A stretch of 64,000 nucleotides of DNA. Source: Citrobacter sp. RHB25-C09 (GTDB lineage Bacteria; Pseudomonadota; Gammaproteobacteria; Enterobacterales; Enterobacteriaceae). Both the position numbers and the translations under genes were made by a program. Location of the stretch: NCBI RefSeq assembly GCF_013836145.1, contig NZ_CP057483.1:2852001-2916000 (forward strand), read 5' to 3'. Below, piece by piece: positions 25,187 through 33,244 of this stretch (positions are counted from its first letter, which is position 1; each line of letters starts with the position of its first letter). The notes below the pieces were generated by a model. The model was not told the origin of the DNA. It saw only the letters and a program-made list of their open reading frames with translations, and did no database searches.

Positions 25187-26484
25187 CGTACAGGAACCCT
25201 CAACGGAGACACTGGAACGAAGCCAGGATGTGCCACAGCGTTACGCTTTACGATATCTGACTCGCGATCCGCATTATCAAACCATGTGGCAGCCAGAACC
25301 AGCGCGGGTGTAACCTCATCAGGTGTTCTTATGACGGTCTTTGACGCCTGAGTTAACCGGGTTTTAATATCGTTATTGAGATCAGATTTCACTCTGCGGA
25401 GCGCCAGAAAAAGACGATCATCAGTGATGCGGGATAGCTCTTTGTCGATGGCATCATTCAGTGTGTCACGTACATCGACTAACTCATCCCATGTTGGCAA
25501 ATCGACAGAAACCGTTTCTTCCTGGGCATTATTCAATGCCGGATGCGATACAACCGGCCAGCCAGTTGTTTCCTGTGTGGCATCACGCGCAGGCGTTACC
25601 GATGCAGGTAATCTTGTCACCGTGTACGCGGCTTCACTGATTGCAGTCGTGCGGATCGCACTGGCAACATAATTGCTCTGTTGCGTTCTGTTTTTCGTCG
25701 TCGTGCTGTCAGTTTTCCAGACACCACGGGGAGCAAGATCACTCCCCAATGTGATACCTGAGAAATTTTTAATCATGGTGTAAAGATCGCTGGCATTACC
25801 TGTCAGGCGATTGCCGGCGCGCCACATCGTCTGAAGTTGTTCAATGAACCCCTTACCTGATGATGGCGGAGGCAATAACACAGAAATATCGCCCTGCAAT
25901 AATCGGGCAGCAGAAGAAATACCAGAATCAACCATCGCCATTTTATCTGATACAAAACCGAGCATACTCTTTGCATCATCTAATACACCGCCCTGAACAA
26001 AGTCTGGCATGCCATCCATACCAAACCGATCAAAGCTATCGCTGATACAGTCATCTAATGCTGAGCAGGATGAAACCAGTGTATTTGCCGTTGCAGTGCC
26101 AGCCGTTGGATATGAAAGTTCCCCTGCCTCAACGAACCGCAGATCGAAGCGCACCATGCGCCCTTCACTGCTTGCGGTGCTGACATTAATCTCTCCGTCA
26201 ACACAGACACTGATTTCCCCATAGGTCGGATGTACCAGCGTACCCGGTCCCGGTTTGTTCAGTGCCTCAATAAGTCTGTCACGTTGATCAAAGCAGTCAT
26301 CTCCGATCACATAGGCGGTGATGCCAGGACGCAGCGTTACCCTTCCTAAGTCCTCGCTATAAGGTTTATCGCGGTTTGGGTATTCATGCGTTTCAACCCG
26401 ACGTCCTACCGGGGCCCCTTCATCTTCTACCTTGAACGGAACGCCGCGAAACGACGCTTCAACCAGTCTGTCTTTCCACGCCAT
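25183..26484 (-). CDS. Mu gp43 / DNA circularisation N-domain protein
   Basis: A 433-residue protein starting MAWKDRLVEASFRGVPF, the hallmark of the 'DNA circularisation' N-terminal family (Mu gpN). Despite the name it is a tail/baseplate component. The start at 26484 has a CGGAG ribosome site; the frame is open ten codons further up, but those run into a terminator hairpin. That terminator, just upstream, means late transcription must be antiterminated or leak through to reach the baseplate genes. Confidence 0.83.
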   Translation of the reverse strand: MAWKDRLVEASFRGVPFKVEDEGAPVGRRVETHEYPNRDKPYSEDLGRVTLRPGITAYVIGDDCFDQRDRLIEALNKPGPGTLVHPTYGEISVCVDGEINVSTASSEGRMVRFDLRFVEAGELSYPTAGTATANTLVSSCSALDDCISDSFDRFGMDGMPDFVQGGVLDDAKSMLGFVSDKMAMVDSGISSAARLLQGDISVLLPPPSSGKGFIEQLQTMWRAGNRLTGNASDLYTMIKNFSGITLGSDLAPRGVWKTDSTTTKNRTQQSNYVASAIRTTAISEAAYTVTRLPASVTPARDATQETTGWPVVSHPALNNAQEETVSVDLPTWDELVDVRDTLNDAIDKELSRITDDRLFLALRRVKSDLNNDIKTRLTQASKTVIRTPDEVTPALVLAATWFDNADRESDIVKRNAVAHPGFVPVSPLRVPVR

Positions 26485-26500
26485 ATAAACTCCGGGCAAT

Positions 26501-26525
26501 AAAAAACCCGCCAAGCGGGTTTTTT
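26501..26525. terminator. Bidirectional terminator inside the tail operon
   Basis: A run of A, CCCGC, loop, GCGGG and a run of T is symmetric, so it works on both strands. It lies between the exported accessory gene (26556-27047) and the gp43-like gene, and it closes the accessory unit. Confidence 0.85.
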
Positions 26526-26555
26526 ATTTGATAACAAATAATTAAAGGATGTTTC

Positions 26556-27047
26556 TTATTTCAAATAAACATCTACCACATACATTGAACCAGCCTTCAT
26601 GAATATCGAGTTTGCATTTTCATCATGAGACTCGAATTTCTGAACTTCATTAAACTTTACAAGTTTATTTTTAAAGATACTTTGTTCGCTTCCAGTGAGA
26701 TATGACCACGCATTTCCAGCGAGGTCTACTTTGCTATGACTCAAACCACTATCCAAACCGAAGAACCACAATTTTATTTTTTTAGGGCATGACGGATTAT
26801 ATATCGTTATATAAAACTGAGGGATATATTCATCACGAATTTTTTCATCCTGCAATTCTTCCCTGGTTGCATTTTTTATAAATTCATACTGAAGTTTTGT
26901 AATCCCATCTTCTTTTTCAATTGTTTTTTTCTCAGGTTTTACACCGACTGAAGCGACAAGGTCTTTTTCATCGTAATGCTGAAAACACTGATTAGCTAAC
27001 GAACCTGTAGACCATAAAGCAATTACAAAGCAAAATAATATCCTCAT
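26556..27047 (-). CDS. Exported accessory ('moron') protein, unknown function
   Basis: A 163-residue protein with a clear Sec signal peptide (residues 1-18, ending GSLA before NQCF). Codons are AT-rich compared with the surrounding tail genes. The mature part has three cysteines (NQCFQHYD, PSCPKK and the signal region) and looks like a small periplasmic or secreted domain; I recognise no family. It has its own promoter (27085-27112) and terminator (26501-26525), inserted between the tape-measure and gp43-like genes. That is the pattern of a lysogenic-conversion gene expressed from the prophage. An alternative ATG 19 codons upstream is unlikely. Confidence 0.7.
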   Translation of the reverse strand: MRILFCFVIALWSTGSLANQCFQHYDEKDLVASVGVKPEKKTIEKEDGITKLQYEFIKNATREELQDEKIRDEYIPQFYITIYNPSCPKKIKLWFFGLDSGLSHSKVDLAGNAWSYLTGSEQSIFKNKLVKFNEVQKFESHDENANSIFMKAGSMYVVDVYLK

Positions 27048-27084
27048 GTTTTGATCACCTCTCCGATTGCTTTCGTGATGGGAG

Positions 27085-27112
27085 ATTATAACCAAAATCC
27101 ACATTCATCCAA
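27085..27112 (-). promoter_or_regulatory. Promoter of the exported accessory gene
   Basis: On the minus strand a perfect TATAAT (-10, 27085-27090) lies 16 bp from TTGGAT (-35, 27107-27112). The expected transcript starts about 30 bases before the ATG and has a GGAGAGG ribosome site. Confidence 0.6.
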
Positions 27113-27119
27113 GATGAAG

Positions 27120-28976
27120 TTAACGATTGTAGCTCCAACCTGACAAACTGGTATAGCCGACATCATATTTTATACCCGGTGATGCAGGACCTTTCTGATC
27201 AACAGTCATACCTGGAGGGGCATTTTTAAAACTTACGTTCAGGTCAATTTTATCTTTTGTTGAAGTTGTGTTGCGATTAATTCCTTTCTCATAGTCCTGC
27301 ATTGATTGTTTGTTAAAGAATGGGGTCCAGTCTGACGCAAAGAAAAGACCATTGTTTTTCATCCAGTCACCTGCGGATGTTTTGCCAATGGTCGATTCCA
27401 TCACTCCTTCAACTGGCGCATAGAGTGCGGCAGCCATTCCTAGTTTACCAAGCATTCCCATCTTATTGCTGGCAGTGACTGATTCAGCACCAACGGTCCT
27501 GATAGAGCCAACTATTGAAGTCAGCCATGAACCTGCTATATATGCAGCAATACCAGCAAGAGCTATTTTCCAACCATCTGTTGTGCTTGTCAGCACTTCA
27601 ATTTTATCCAAGATCTTTGTAATTACTGGTCCAAACTTATCCCAATTGGCAATGACATAACCAATCCCGATCGCGGCCAGTCTAAGGAATGCCCCCATAG
27701 GAGACATCTTCATCGCTCCACCTACAATCCCTAAAGCCTGGCTTACACCTATCGCAGCCAATTTAAGTCCAACAAAACCAGCTACAGCACCAACAATACC
27801 CCGTATAAATCGCGGATTTTTTGCAGCAAAGTTACTGAATTTTTCAGTCATATCGCCAAGCCATGTAACCAGTTTTTTTGCATCGTCAGAAAACGCACCA
27901 CCAATAGCGGCAAGACCATTAATTGCTGTGCCTGTCAATGCCTCCCAGAGGTTGGTTAATGTCCCCAGTTGCGCTTCAACGCGCTGATTTAGATTAGCCT
28001 GCTTCTGCATTTTTTTAACTACTTCGTCGTAACCATCTTTTCCTTTGTCGATCAGAGCATTCACAACCTGAAGTGTCTCTGCATCATCACCAAAAATTCC
28101 TGTAAGAATCTTTGTTCGTCTTACATCGGAAAGACCACGAAGTTTGGAAAGTTGAGTAAATATGTTCTCAAGCCCACCAAATCCACCTTTCCCATCGGTG
28201 AAATCAAGTTTAATTCCGAGTTTAGCCCCCTTCAGTAAATCATTCGCATCACCAACTTTCTTCATATTGAGACCAGCTTGGACTACTTTTCTCAGGGCGT
28301 TACCCGCTGACTCACCCTTCATGCCCATCTGATCCATCATGACGCTGATTGGAGCTAATGCCTTAGCCGCCAATAAACCATCTTTATTGACCATTTTCAT
28401 GATCGAGCTTGTTTTAGTGAAGAACGACAACATATTCGTGTCATCGACTCCAAGATAAAATGCTTTCTGAATAGTATCAAAAAGCCCCATCATATCTTTT
28501 GAAGTCGTTCCGGTGGCATCCTGCATTTTAGCCGCAAACTCTGCTGCTGCTTCAGGTGTTTTCTTCAACTGAACAGCCAAGTAAGCTGATGCCTCTCCAA
28601 CCCCACCCAAAATATTCTCAGCAGGAATACCTTGACGAACCAGCATTTGCATCATGTTTTGGAAATCAGCAGTGGTCCCAGGCAATTTGTTTCCAAGACC
28701 AATAGCCAGAGTGTTTATTCTCTCGAACGTTGAATTTACCTGACCGTTAGCCCCCATCATAGCTACTTTAAGCCCTGTTGCGGCATCTTCCTGTTTTGCA
28801 AAGGCAACCATTGATGCAGCAAGTCCCGCCCCAAGACTTGCTGCCATCGCTAAACCCCCCTTTCCCATATCCTCTGCATCGCGCCGAAATTTGCGTATAT
28901 TTTTTTGCATCCTACCCAGCGCGGGGGACAATTTGTCTACGCCAGTAATCAACGCTTTTAATTCAAACTCAGCCAT
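27120..28976 (-). CDS. Tail tape measure protein
   Basis: A 618-residue tape measure protein that sets tail length. It starts MAEFELKALI, has an alanine/glycine-rich hydrophobic segment near residues 38-60, further hydrophobic helices around residues 400-460 and 490-540, and little cysteine. The ATG at 28976 has a GGGAG ribosome site; a TTG six codons upstream is an alternative. It overlaps the end of the frameshifted chaperone, as in Mu, P2 and lambda. Confidence 0.85.
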   Translation of the reverse strand: MAEFELKALITGVDKLSPALGRMQKNIRKFRRDAEDMGKGGLAMAASLGAGLAASMVAFAKQEDAATGLKVAMMGANGQVNSTFERINTLAIGLGNKLPGTTADFQNMMQMLVRQGIPAENILGGVGEASAYLAVQLKKTPEAAAEFAAKMQDATGTTSKDMMGLFDTIQKAFYLGVDDTNMLSFFTKTSSIMKMVNKDGLLAAKALAPISVMMDQMGMKGESAGNALRKVVQAGLNMKKVGDANDLLKGAKLGIKLDFTDGKGGFGGLENIFTQLSKLRGLSDVRRTKILTGIFGDDAETLQVVNALIDKGKDGYDEVVKKMQKQANLNQRVEAQLGTLTNLWEALTGTAINGLAAIGGAFSDDAKKLVTWLGDMTEKFSNFAAKNPRFIRGIVGAVAGFVGLKLAAIGVSQALGIVGGAMKMSPMGAFLRLAAIGIGYVIANWDKFGPVITKILDKIEVLTSTTDGWKIALAGIAAYIAGSWLTSIVGSIRTVGAESVTASNKMGMLGKLGMAAALYAPVEGVMESTIGKTSAGDWMKNNGLFFASDWTPFFNKQSMQDYEKGINRNTTSTKDKIDLNVSFKNAPPGMTVDQKGPASPGIKYDVGYTSLSGWSYNR

Positions 28977-29384
28977 CTGATCGCTCCCGCTCAATCCTGT
29001 TAGCCTGTTCTATCAGCAACTGGATACTGGATAATGGTTTGCTTAAAGCCATAAAAGGATCGATGCGCCAATATTTGGCGCAATCGAAATACAGATTAAT
29101 GATGGAGTCGGCTGTCAGGCCTGAAGGAAAAAACCGGCCACCAGCCAACTTGCCGAGTTGAGATCAGAAGGAGACATTTCATCAACGGTGCTCGGCGGTA
29201 CATTTGCCAGACGTTGGATATACTTAGTAATCACAACAGCATTGAGTAGGATTGACTGGTCAGAGTCCAACTTGTAAGGAAAGCCTAACTCGCGAACGTC
29301 TTTACCAGTCGGTTCTGAGAATTCAAGAACAGAGATAGTCTCGCCGTGCGCTCTTACTGGTTTATTCAGCGTAAGTTCCTGCAT
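28969..29384 (-). CDS. Tail assembly chaperone, -1 frameshift fusion product
   Basis: The 89-codon chaperone frame (29115-29384) carries the slippery heptamer T-TTT-TTC at 29127-29133, close to its 3' end. A -1 shift there opens a 52-codon extension that runs to a stop at 28969, overlapping the tape-measure start. The extension reads PSGLTADSIINLYFD... and ends NRIERERSDG. The expected fusion is about 138 residues. This matches the conserved G/GT-type arrangement of lambda, P2 (E/E') and Mu. Confidence 0.7.
29115..29384 (-). CDS. Tail assembly chaperone (Mu gp41-like), unshifted product
   Basis: An 89-residue protein starting MQELTLNKPVRAHGETI, with the LEFSEPTGKDVRELGFP motif of the gp41/gpE-type chaperones. 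These proteins coat the tape measure before the tube polymerises. The 0-frame product ends QA-stop shortly after the slip site. The start codon touches the tube gene stop (1-bp overlap). Confidence 0.82.
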   Translation of the reverse strand: MQELTLNKPVRAHGETISVLEFSEPTGKDVRELGFPYKLDSDQSILLNAVVITKYIQRLANVPPSTVDEMSPSDLNSASWLVAGFFLQA

Positions 29385-29740
29385 TACTGGTAATCTCCTT
29401 CTTCACCGTGAAATTCAAGGTCTACCGTGCCTTCTTCAGCATTATGGTTTGCTTCTCCATGCAGCCAGGCGGACGACAAAACATAGACCTGACCGTTCGC
29501 CAGTTCGGCGGTAATAGTCATTTGATCTGCTGTTGTAATTTTGCTGACGGGAAAATCCTTCGGTACCTTGTAAGTACCCTTAACATAAGGTGCGCGGTGC
29601 GTTTCTTTGCGATCCACGGAACCATCCAGCCCAATGACATCATCATTGACCTTCGTGTTCATCGGCACCTCAATGCCGCCGGTCATTGATAGCTGCTGAC
29701 CGTCTACTTTGAAATAACAGGTACCACCAATCTTCGCCAT
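29384..29740 (-). CDS. Tail tube protein (Mu gp40-like)
   Basis: A 118-residue tail tube protein. It starts MAKIGGTCYFKVDGQQL and carries EVPMNTKVNDDVIGLDG, typical of the Mu gpM family. Hexamers of it stack into the inner tube through which DNA passes. It overlaps sheath and chaperone genes by one base each. Confidence 0.87.
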   Translation of the reverse strand: MAKIGGTCYFKVDGQQLSMTGGIEVPMNTKVNDDVIGLDGSVDRKETHRAPYVKGTYKVPKDFPVSKITTADQMTITAELANGQVYVLSSAWLHGEANHNAEEGTVDLEFHGEEGDYQ

Positions 29741-31236
29741 TATGCGGCCTCCTCTGGATACTGAAGACGGAACTGGTTAACCACTGCAAAGACGCGCAAC
29801 TGGTTGACATAATCAGGTGGGAACAGCGTGTTCAGGCGGTTCGGATCATTAGCATCACGCTCAACAATCAGGTACTTCTTGAAGAGCTCATAATTTTCAA
29901 CGATGCCCGCACGTTCCAGCTGGCGATACGTTGCCAGTAACTCACCTTTGATGACCGACGGCGTCACAATTGCCTGACCGGGGCCAAAACGGGTACCGTC
30001 GTTCGCCAGTTTATGACGGCCGTATTTACTGGTAATCACTGACTTGAGGCGGCGCAGAACGTATGCGCTGGTATGCAGGGTTTCGCTGTCAAGATAACTG
30101 TTATCCGCAGAACCATACGCGTTTTTCTTATACGTGGTGACATCGCGCTGAACGCGCAGAATGCCGCTTTCAACATATGCGGTAGCGACACCATGCGACA
30201 AAAGAGACTGCTGCTCTGTCATGGTAAAGCGCTTGCCCTTCGGGGCTGGCAACATACCAACCAGCTCCCCGGTCTGTGTCGGTCGTGCCGGGTCATTACG
30301 GATGAATACCGCAGCACGAGCGGTGCGACTTGCCGCCAGTTCATCGGCAGGCGTCTGGGTCTCCTTCTCGTAACCGGACAGGGTAATATGCTGAAGATTG
30401 AACATATCTCCGGCGGTAACCAGCTCGGAAAGCGTACCCAGCTTGGCTGTGTACACATGGCCATACAACTGGCGGGCATAACTCCAGCGACCGCTGGTAT
30501 CGTTCATTTCGTTCGACAGCGTGTTCACAGAAGCCGTATCACTGAAAGGATGACCGATATAGTCAAACGGTTCATCGGCCATCGCCGCGATCGTTCCAGT
30601 AAGCACCGGCGCACTGGTTCCTGCCGTACCAGACGCCACTGCAATCTGAATACCTGCCGGAAGCACCTCACCACCACCAAAACCGTAATAATTCAGAGAT
30701 ACAGGAATTTCATTACCGCACAAACCTTTATGGCGAGCGGTCAGTGTAACCACGCCAGCGGCCGCAGCAGAGGTGAACGGAAGGTCGGCATTGGCATTGA
30801 TTGCCGTACTGATCGCAGTAGCAACGGCGGCAACATCATCACCATTGATTACTGCAGCCTGCACACGGGTGCGTCCGATATAAAGATTCACTGTACCGGT
30901 TTCCGTCGCGGCGCCTGTCACTGTAATCGTTACAGTCGCGGCAGCACCTGTGGCTTCCGGTACCGCGATAATGTACAACTCACCAAACGGATCGGTTTCA
31001 CGGTATGCGGTAACCATGCGGGCTAGCTGGCTACCCGGACCGCAAATCTGACGCGCATAATCTTTAGAAGGCATCAGGATCAGACTTTCCTTCTCAATCG
31101 TCGCGTCCGCATTGGCGTAGCCGATCAAAAGAGCGGGACCGGAATCCTGGGTGGTATTCGCCGCCGAGCTATCCATTTCCGCATAAAACAGCGGTACCAG
31201 CGTGCTCGATGGGATGGTGTTCATACTAATCGTCAT
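29740..31236 (-). CDS. Contractile tail sheath protein (Mu gp39-like)
   Basis: A 498-residue sheath protein, proving a contractile (myovirus) tail. N-terminal: SSTLVPLFYAEMDSS; central Ig-like insertion rich in A, T and V (about residues 95-215); C-terminal conserved ERDANDPNRLNTLFPPDYVN. The start overlaps the DUF2635 gene by 11 bp; a second ATG four codons later is possible. Confidence 0.9.
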   Translation of the reverse strand: MTISMNTIPSSTLVPLFYAEMDSSAANTTQDSGPALLIGYANADATIEKESLILMPSKDYARQICGPGSQLARMVTAYRETDPFGELYIIAVPEATGAAATVTITVTGAATETGTVNLYIGRTRVQAAVINGDDVAAVATAISTAINANADLPFTSAAAAGVVTLTARHKGLCGNEIPVSLNYYGFGGGEVLPAGIQIAVASGTAGTSAPVLTGTIAAMADEPFDYIGHPFSDTASVNTLSNEMNDTSGRWSYARQLYGHVYTAKLGTLSELVTAGDMFNLQHITLSGYEKETQTPADELAASRTARAAVFIRNDPARPTQTGELVGMLPAPKGKRFTMTEQQSLLSHGVATAYVESGILRVQRDVTTYKKNAYGSADNSYLDSETLHTSAYVLRRLKSVITSKYGRHKLANDGTRFGPGQAIVTPSVIKGELLATYRQLERAGIVENYELFKKYLIVERDANDPNRLNTLFPPDYVNQLRVFAVVNQFRLQYPEEAA

Positions 31237-31390
31237 TGGCTTTCACCTTTTTATTAACGCGCCGAACATCACCAGCCGCGACGCGCCGCAGCCAGTAGTT
31301 ATTCTCTTCAACATTTCGCCCTTCAGAGGGCAAAAGGTCGCCTCGGGCAGGGTCAGGAACTGACCGCCCTTTTGCGGGTTTTACAAACAT
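31226..31390 (-). CDS. DUF2635 protein (Mu gp38-like)
   Basis: A 54-residue protein reading MFVKPAKGRSVPDP..., LLPSEGRNV and NNYWLRRV, the signature of the small DUF2635 family found just upstream of sheath genes in Mu-like tails. Function unknown. It is short but has every conserved feature of its family, and its stop overlaps the sheath start. Confidence 0.82.
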   Translation of the reverse strand: MFVKPAKGRSVPDPARGDLLPSEGRNVEENNYWLRRVAAGDVRRVNKKVKANDD

Positions 31391-31398
31391 ATGGCCTC

Positions 31399-31959
31399 TC
31401 AGGAAGGGAGATTTATTTCAGTGTGAAGCTCAATATCGCCATCAGGACCACTCCCCGGATCAATAAAGTCCACATCAATGGAAAGCGTTCTGAATTCATC
31501 AAGGCTATTAAGCTCATCCTGTTGACGCGTATCATCCTCAGTCAGCTCATTCTCAACAGTGAAATCGAACTGATAGCTGAGTTCGTGGCGATTCACATCC
31601 AGTAATGTTCCACCGGCATAGGTGACAGGGTTTCCGCGCTCCTCCGGATTCCATCCGAGAAGTGCTTTGAACAACACCTGCCGGATGTCGTGGACCACAT
31701 CGTATGATGCGAACTGCCCTCGCTCATCCCGGCCATTACTGACAAAAACAATCACCGAGAAACTCTCGGTAAGATCCTGCCAGTAATCTGTCTGGCTTTT
31801 TTGCTCTCCGGGGGAATCATCACCGGGAACAACATATGCCGCCGGGAGTCGCATTTTTCCGATTTCAGGCAGATCTTTAAACTGAGCAGCACCGGCTACT
31901 CGATTTTCGAAAACGGGGCAGTTTGCCCGTAACGTTGCAATGATGGGTGAAAGTTTCAT
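31399..31959 (-). CDS. Mu gp37-like tail terminator/neck protein
   Basis: A 186-residue protein beginning MKLSPIIATLRANCPVF, with RLPAAYVVPGDD near residue 37, in the phage Gp37/DUF1834 family. It probably caps the tail or forms the neck. The C-terminal 40 residues are acidic. It shares a one-base overlap with the gene upstream. Confidence 0.8.
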   Translation of the reverse strand: MKLSPIIATLRANCPVFENRVAGAAQFKDLPEIGKMRLPAAYVVPGDDSPGEQKSQTDYWQDLTESFSVIVFVSNGRDERGQFASYDVVHDIRQVLFKALLGWNPEERGNPVTYAGGTLLDVNRHELSYQFDFTVENELTEDDTRQQDELNSLDEFRTLSIDVDFIDPGSGPDGDIELHTEINLPS

Positions 31960-32462
31960 CAGCGGCGTTTCTCCGGCTTAAGTGACTGACGCAACTCACG
32001 GGCAAGGTAGTACCGCGTCCACGGACTGTTTTTTTGTAGTGTCTCAACCATGAAGTTATTACGCGGAGCAAGACGCCAGCCGCTACCGCCAGACGCTCCA
32101 CGATGATGACTACGCTGACGACGTGCACCGCCACGAACACCGTAAAAAAGAAACGCCGGGTAAAAGTCGCCGGTGATCAGTCTGTTTCCCTGCCCGTTTC
32201 GCTGGTTTGGTGCAATACGGGTCATAAACCCCGGGCGTCGCCCGCTTGCTTTTGGCACCATATAGCCGATGGATTTCGCCAGTCGACCAGTCTGGTAACC
32301 AGGGTTTTCACCACCTTCTGATCGCCCACGACGCATTACCAGCCGGCGCGCATCACGCATGTGCCTCTGCCCGATATGGACAAACGCCCTCCGCACCCGC
32401 GCGCGGTTGAAGCGCATTTCCTTTGGTTGCTGAAAATCAACGTGTAAAAAGGGTTGTGCCAT
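31959..32462 (-). CDS. HK97 gp10-like tail-component/neck protein
   Basis: A 167-residue, very basic protein that starts MAQPFLHVDFQQPKEMRF and contains GRLAKSIGYMVPK and a GGARRQRSHHRG stretch. It resembles the HK97 gp10/Mu gpG group that completes the neck. The start was taken at 32462; it overlaps the head-closure gene by 26 bp. Confidence 0.7.
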   Translation of the reverse strand: MAQPFLHVDFQQPKEMRFNRARVRRAFVHIGQRHMRDARRLVMRRGRSEGGENPGYQTGRLAKSIGYMVPKASGRRPGFMTRIAPNQRNGQGNRLITGDFYPAFLFYGVRGGARRQRSHHRGASGGSGWRLAPRNNFMVETLQKNSPWTRYYLARELRQSLKPEKRR

Positions 32463-32850
32463 TACCGCTCCCTCCGGTTGATGCTGGCTCCGCGCCCAGT
32501 ACAGTGCATTCAAGCAACAGGAACCGCCGTTTACTGTTCAGGTCCCGAACCCGCTTAACGCGATAAACCTCATCCCCCTGAACCACCTCAAAATCGCTGG
32601 TAATCCCCCGGCGATAACGCAAAGTGATGTAGTGAGTGATGGCATTATCCGTCTGGGCTGTCTCCTGGTATGTGGTCGCGCTGGTCTGTACCACCTTCGC
32701 CCACGCTTTATACGAAATGGGGTAAACCGGCATTGTGCCAAGGTCATCAGAAGGTGAGTCAACCCGCTGACGGATAAGCACCCGTTTATCAAGTTCCCCG
32801 GGGTCTGGCAGCAGATAAGTTGCGCTGGTCTGCGCTTGTCGTAGCTTCAT
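32437..32850 (-). CDS. Head closure protein (SPP1 gp16 / HK97 gp7-like)
   Basis: A 137-residue protein with the family pattern PGELDKRVLIRQ at residues 17-28 and a YEIR-like Y-T-L-R-Y-R-R-G-I strand. These beta-barrel proteins plug the connector after DNA packaging. It overlaps the connector gene by 4 bp. Confidence 0.78.
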   Translation of the reverse strand: MKLRQAQTSATYLLPDPGELDKRVLIRQRVDSPSDDLGTMPVYPISYKAWAKVVQTSATTYQETAQTDNAITHYITLRYRRGITSDFEVVQGDEVYRVKRVRDLNSKRRFLLLECTVLGAEPASTGGSGNGTTLFTR

Positions 32851-33170
32851 AGCGGAATAAACCTGTATGGCCCAACCAGCCAGTTATACGCCAACGGCAT
32901 TTCGCTCTTTTCAACTTCACTGACCGAAGACCGGTTTTCATAGTAATGAGTTAACAGCAGGAGCATTCCCAGTTTTACATCATCAGTCAGAACCAGTCCT
33001 TCTGTATCTTCCTCCGGAATGGCTTCATCTTTCTCGTATAGTTTACGGTTCAAAAATGATTCTGTTCGCGCCTGTACCGCGCTACCAAGCAGTTCGAGAA
33101 AAGGATCCTCATCAGTAAAATCTTCATCCAGCCGCAGCTGCGCCTTGATTTCTGGGAGTGTCAGCAGCAT
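32847..33170 (-). CDS. Head-tail connector (HK97 gp6-like)
   Basis: A 107-residue helical protein: MLLTLPEIKAQLRLDEDFTD, then DEDPFLELLGSAVQARTESF. It is the ring that binds below the portal. The ATG at 33170 has a GGAG ribosome site 5 bases away; an ATG four codons upstream is the alternative. A GCCCGCC/GGCGGGC hairpin (33183-33200) immediately precedes it. Confidence 0.8.
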   Translation of the reverse strand: MLLTLPEIKAQLRLDEDFTDEDPFLELLGSAVQARTESFLNRKLYEKDEAIPEEDTEGLVLTDDVKLGMLLLLTHYYENRSSVSEVEKSEMPLAYNWLVGPYRFIPL

Positions 33171-33202
33171 AGATATCTCCATGCCCGCCAGACGGCGGGC
33201 AT

Positions 33203-33222
33203 AAAAAAACCGCTTTCGCGGT
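33203..33222 (-). terminator. Terminator/attenuator after the capsid gene
   Basis: On the minus strand ACCGC-GAAA-GCGGT followed by seven T, 20 bp past the capsid stop. It may reduce expression of the downstream connector and tail genes relative to capsid. Confidence 0.75.
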
Positions 33223-33244
33223 ACTGGTTACATCAGGTTTTCGG

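Noticed and set aside
30073..31026. 317-codon plus-strand frame
   Set aside because: Antisense to the tail sheath gene, with an arginine/histidine-rich composition typical of a shadow frame.
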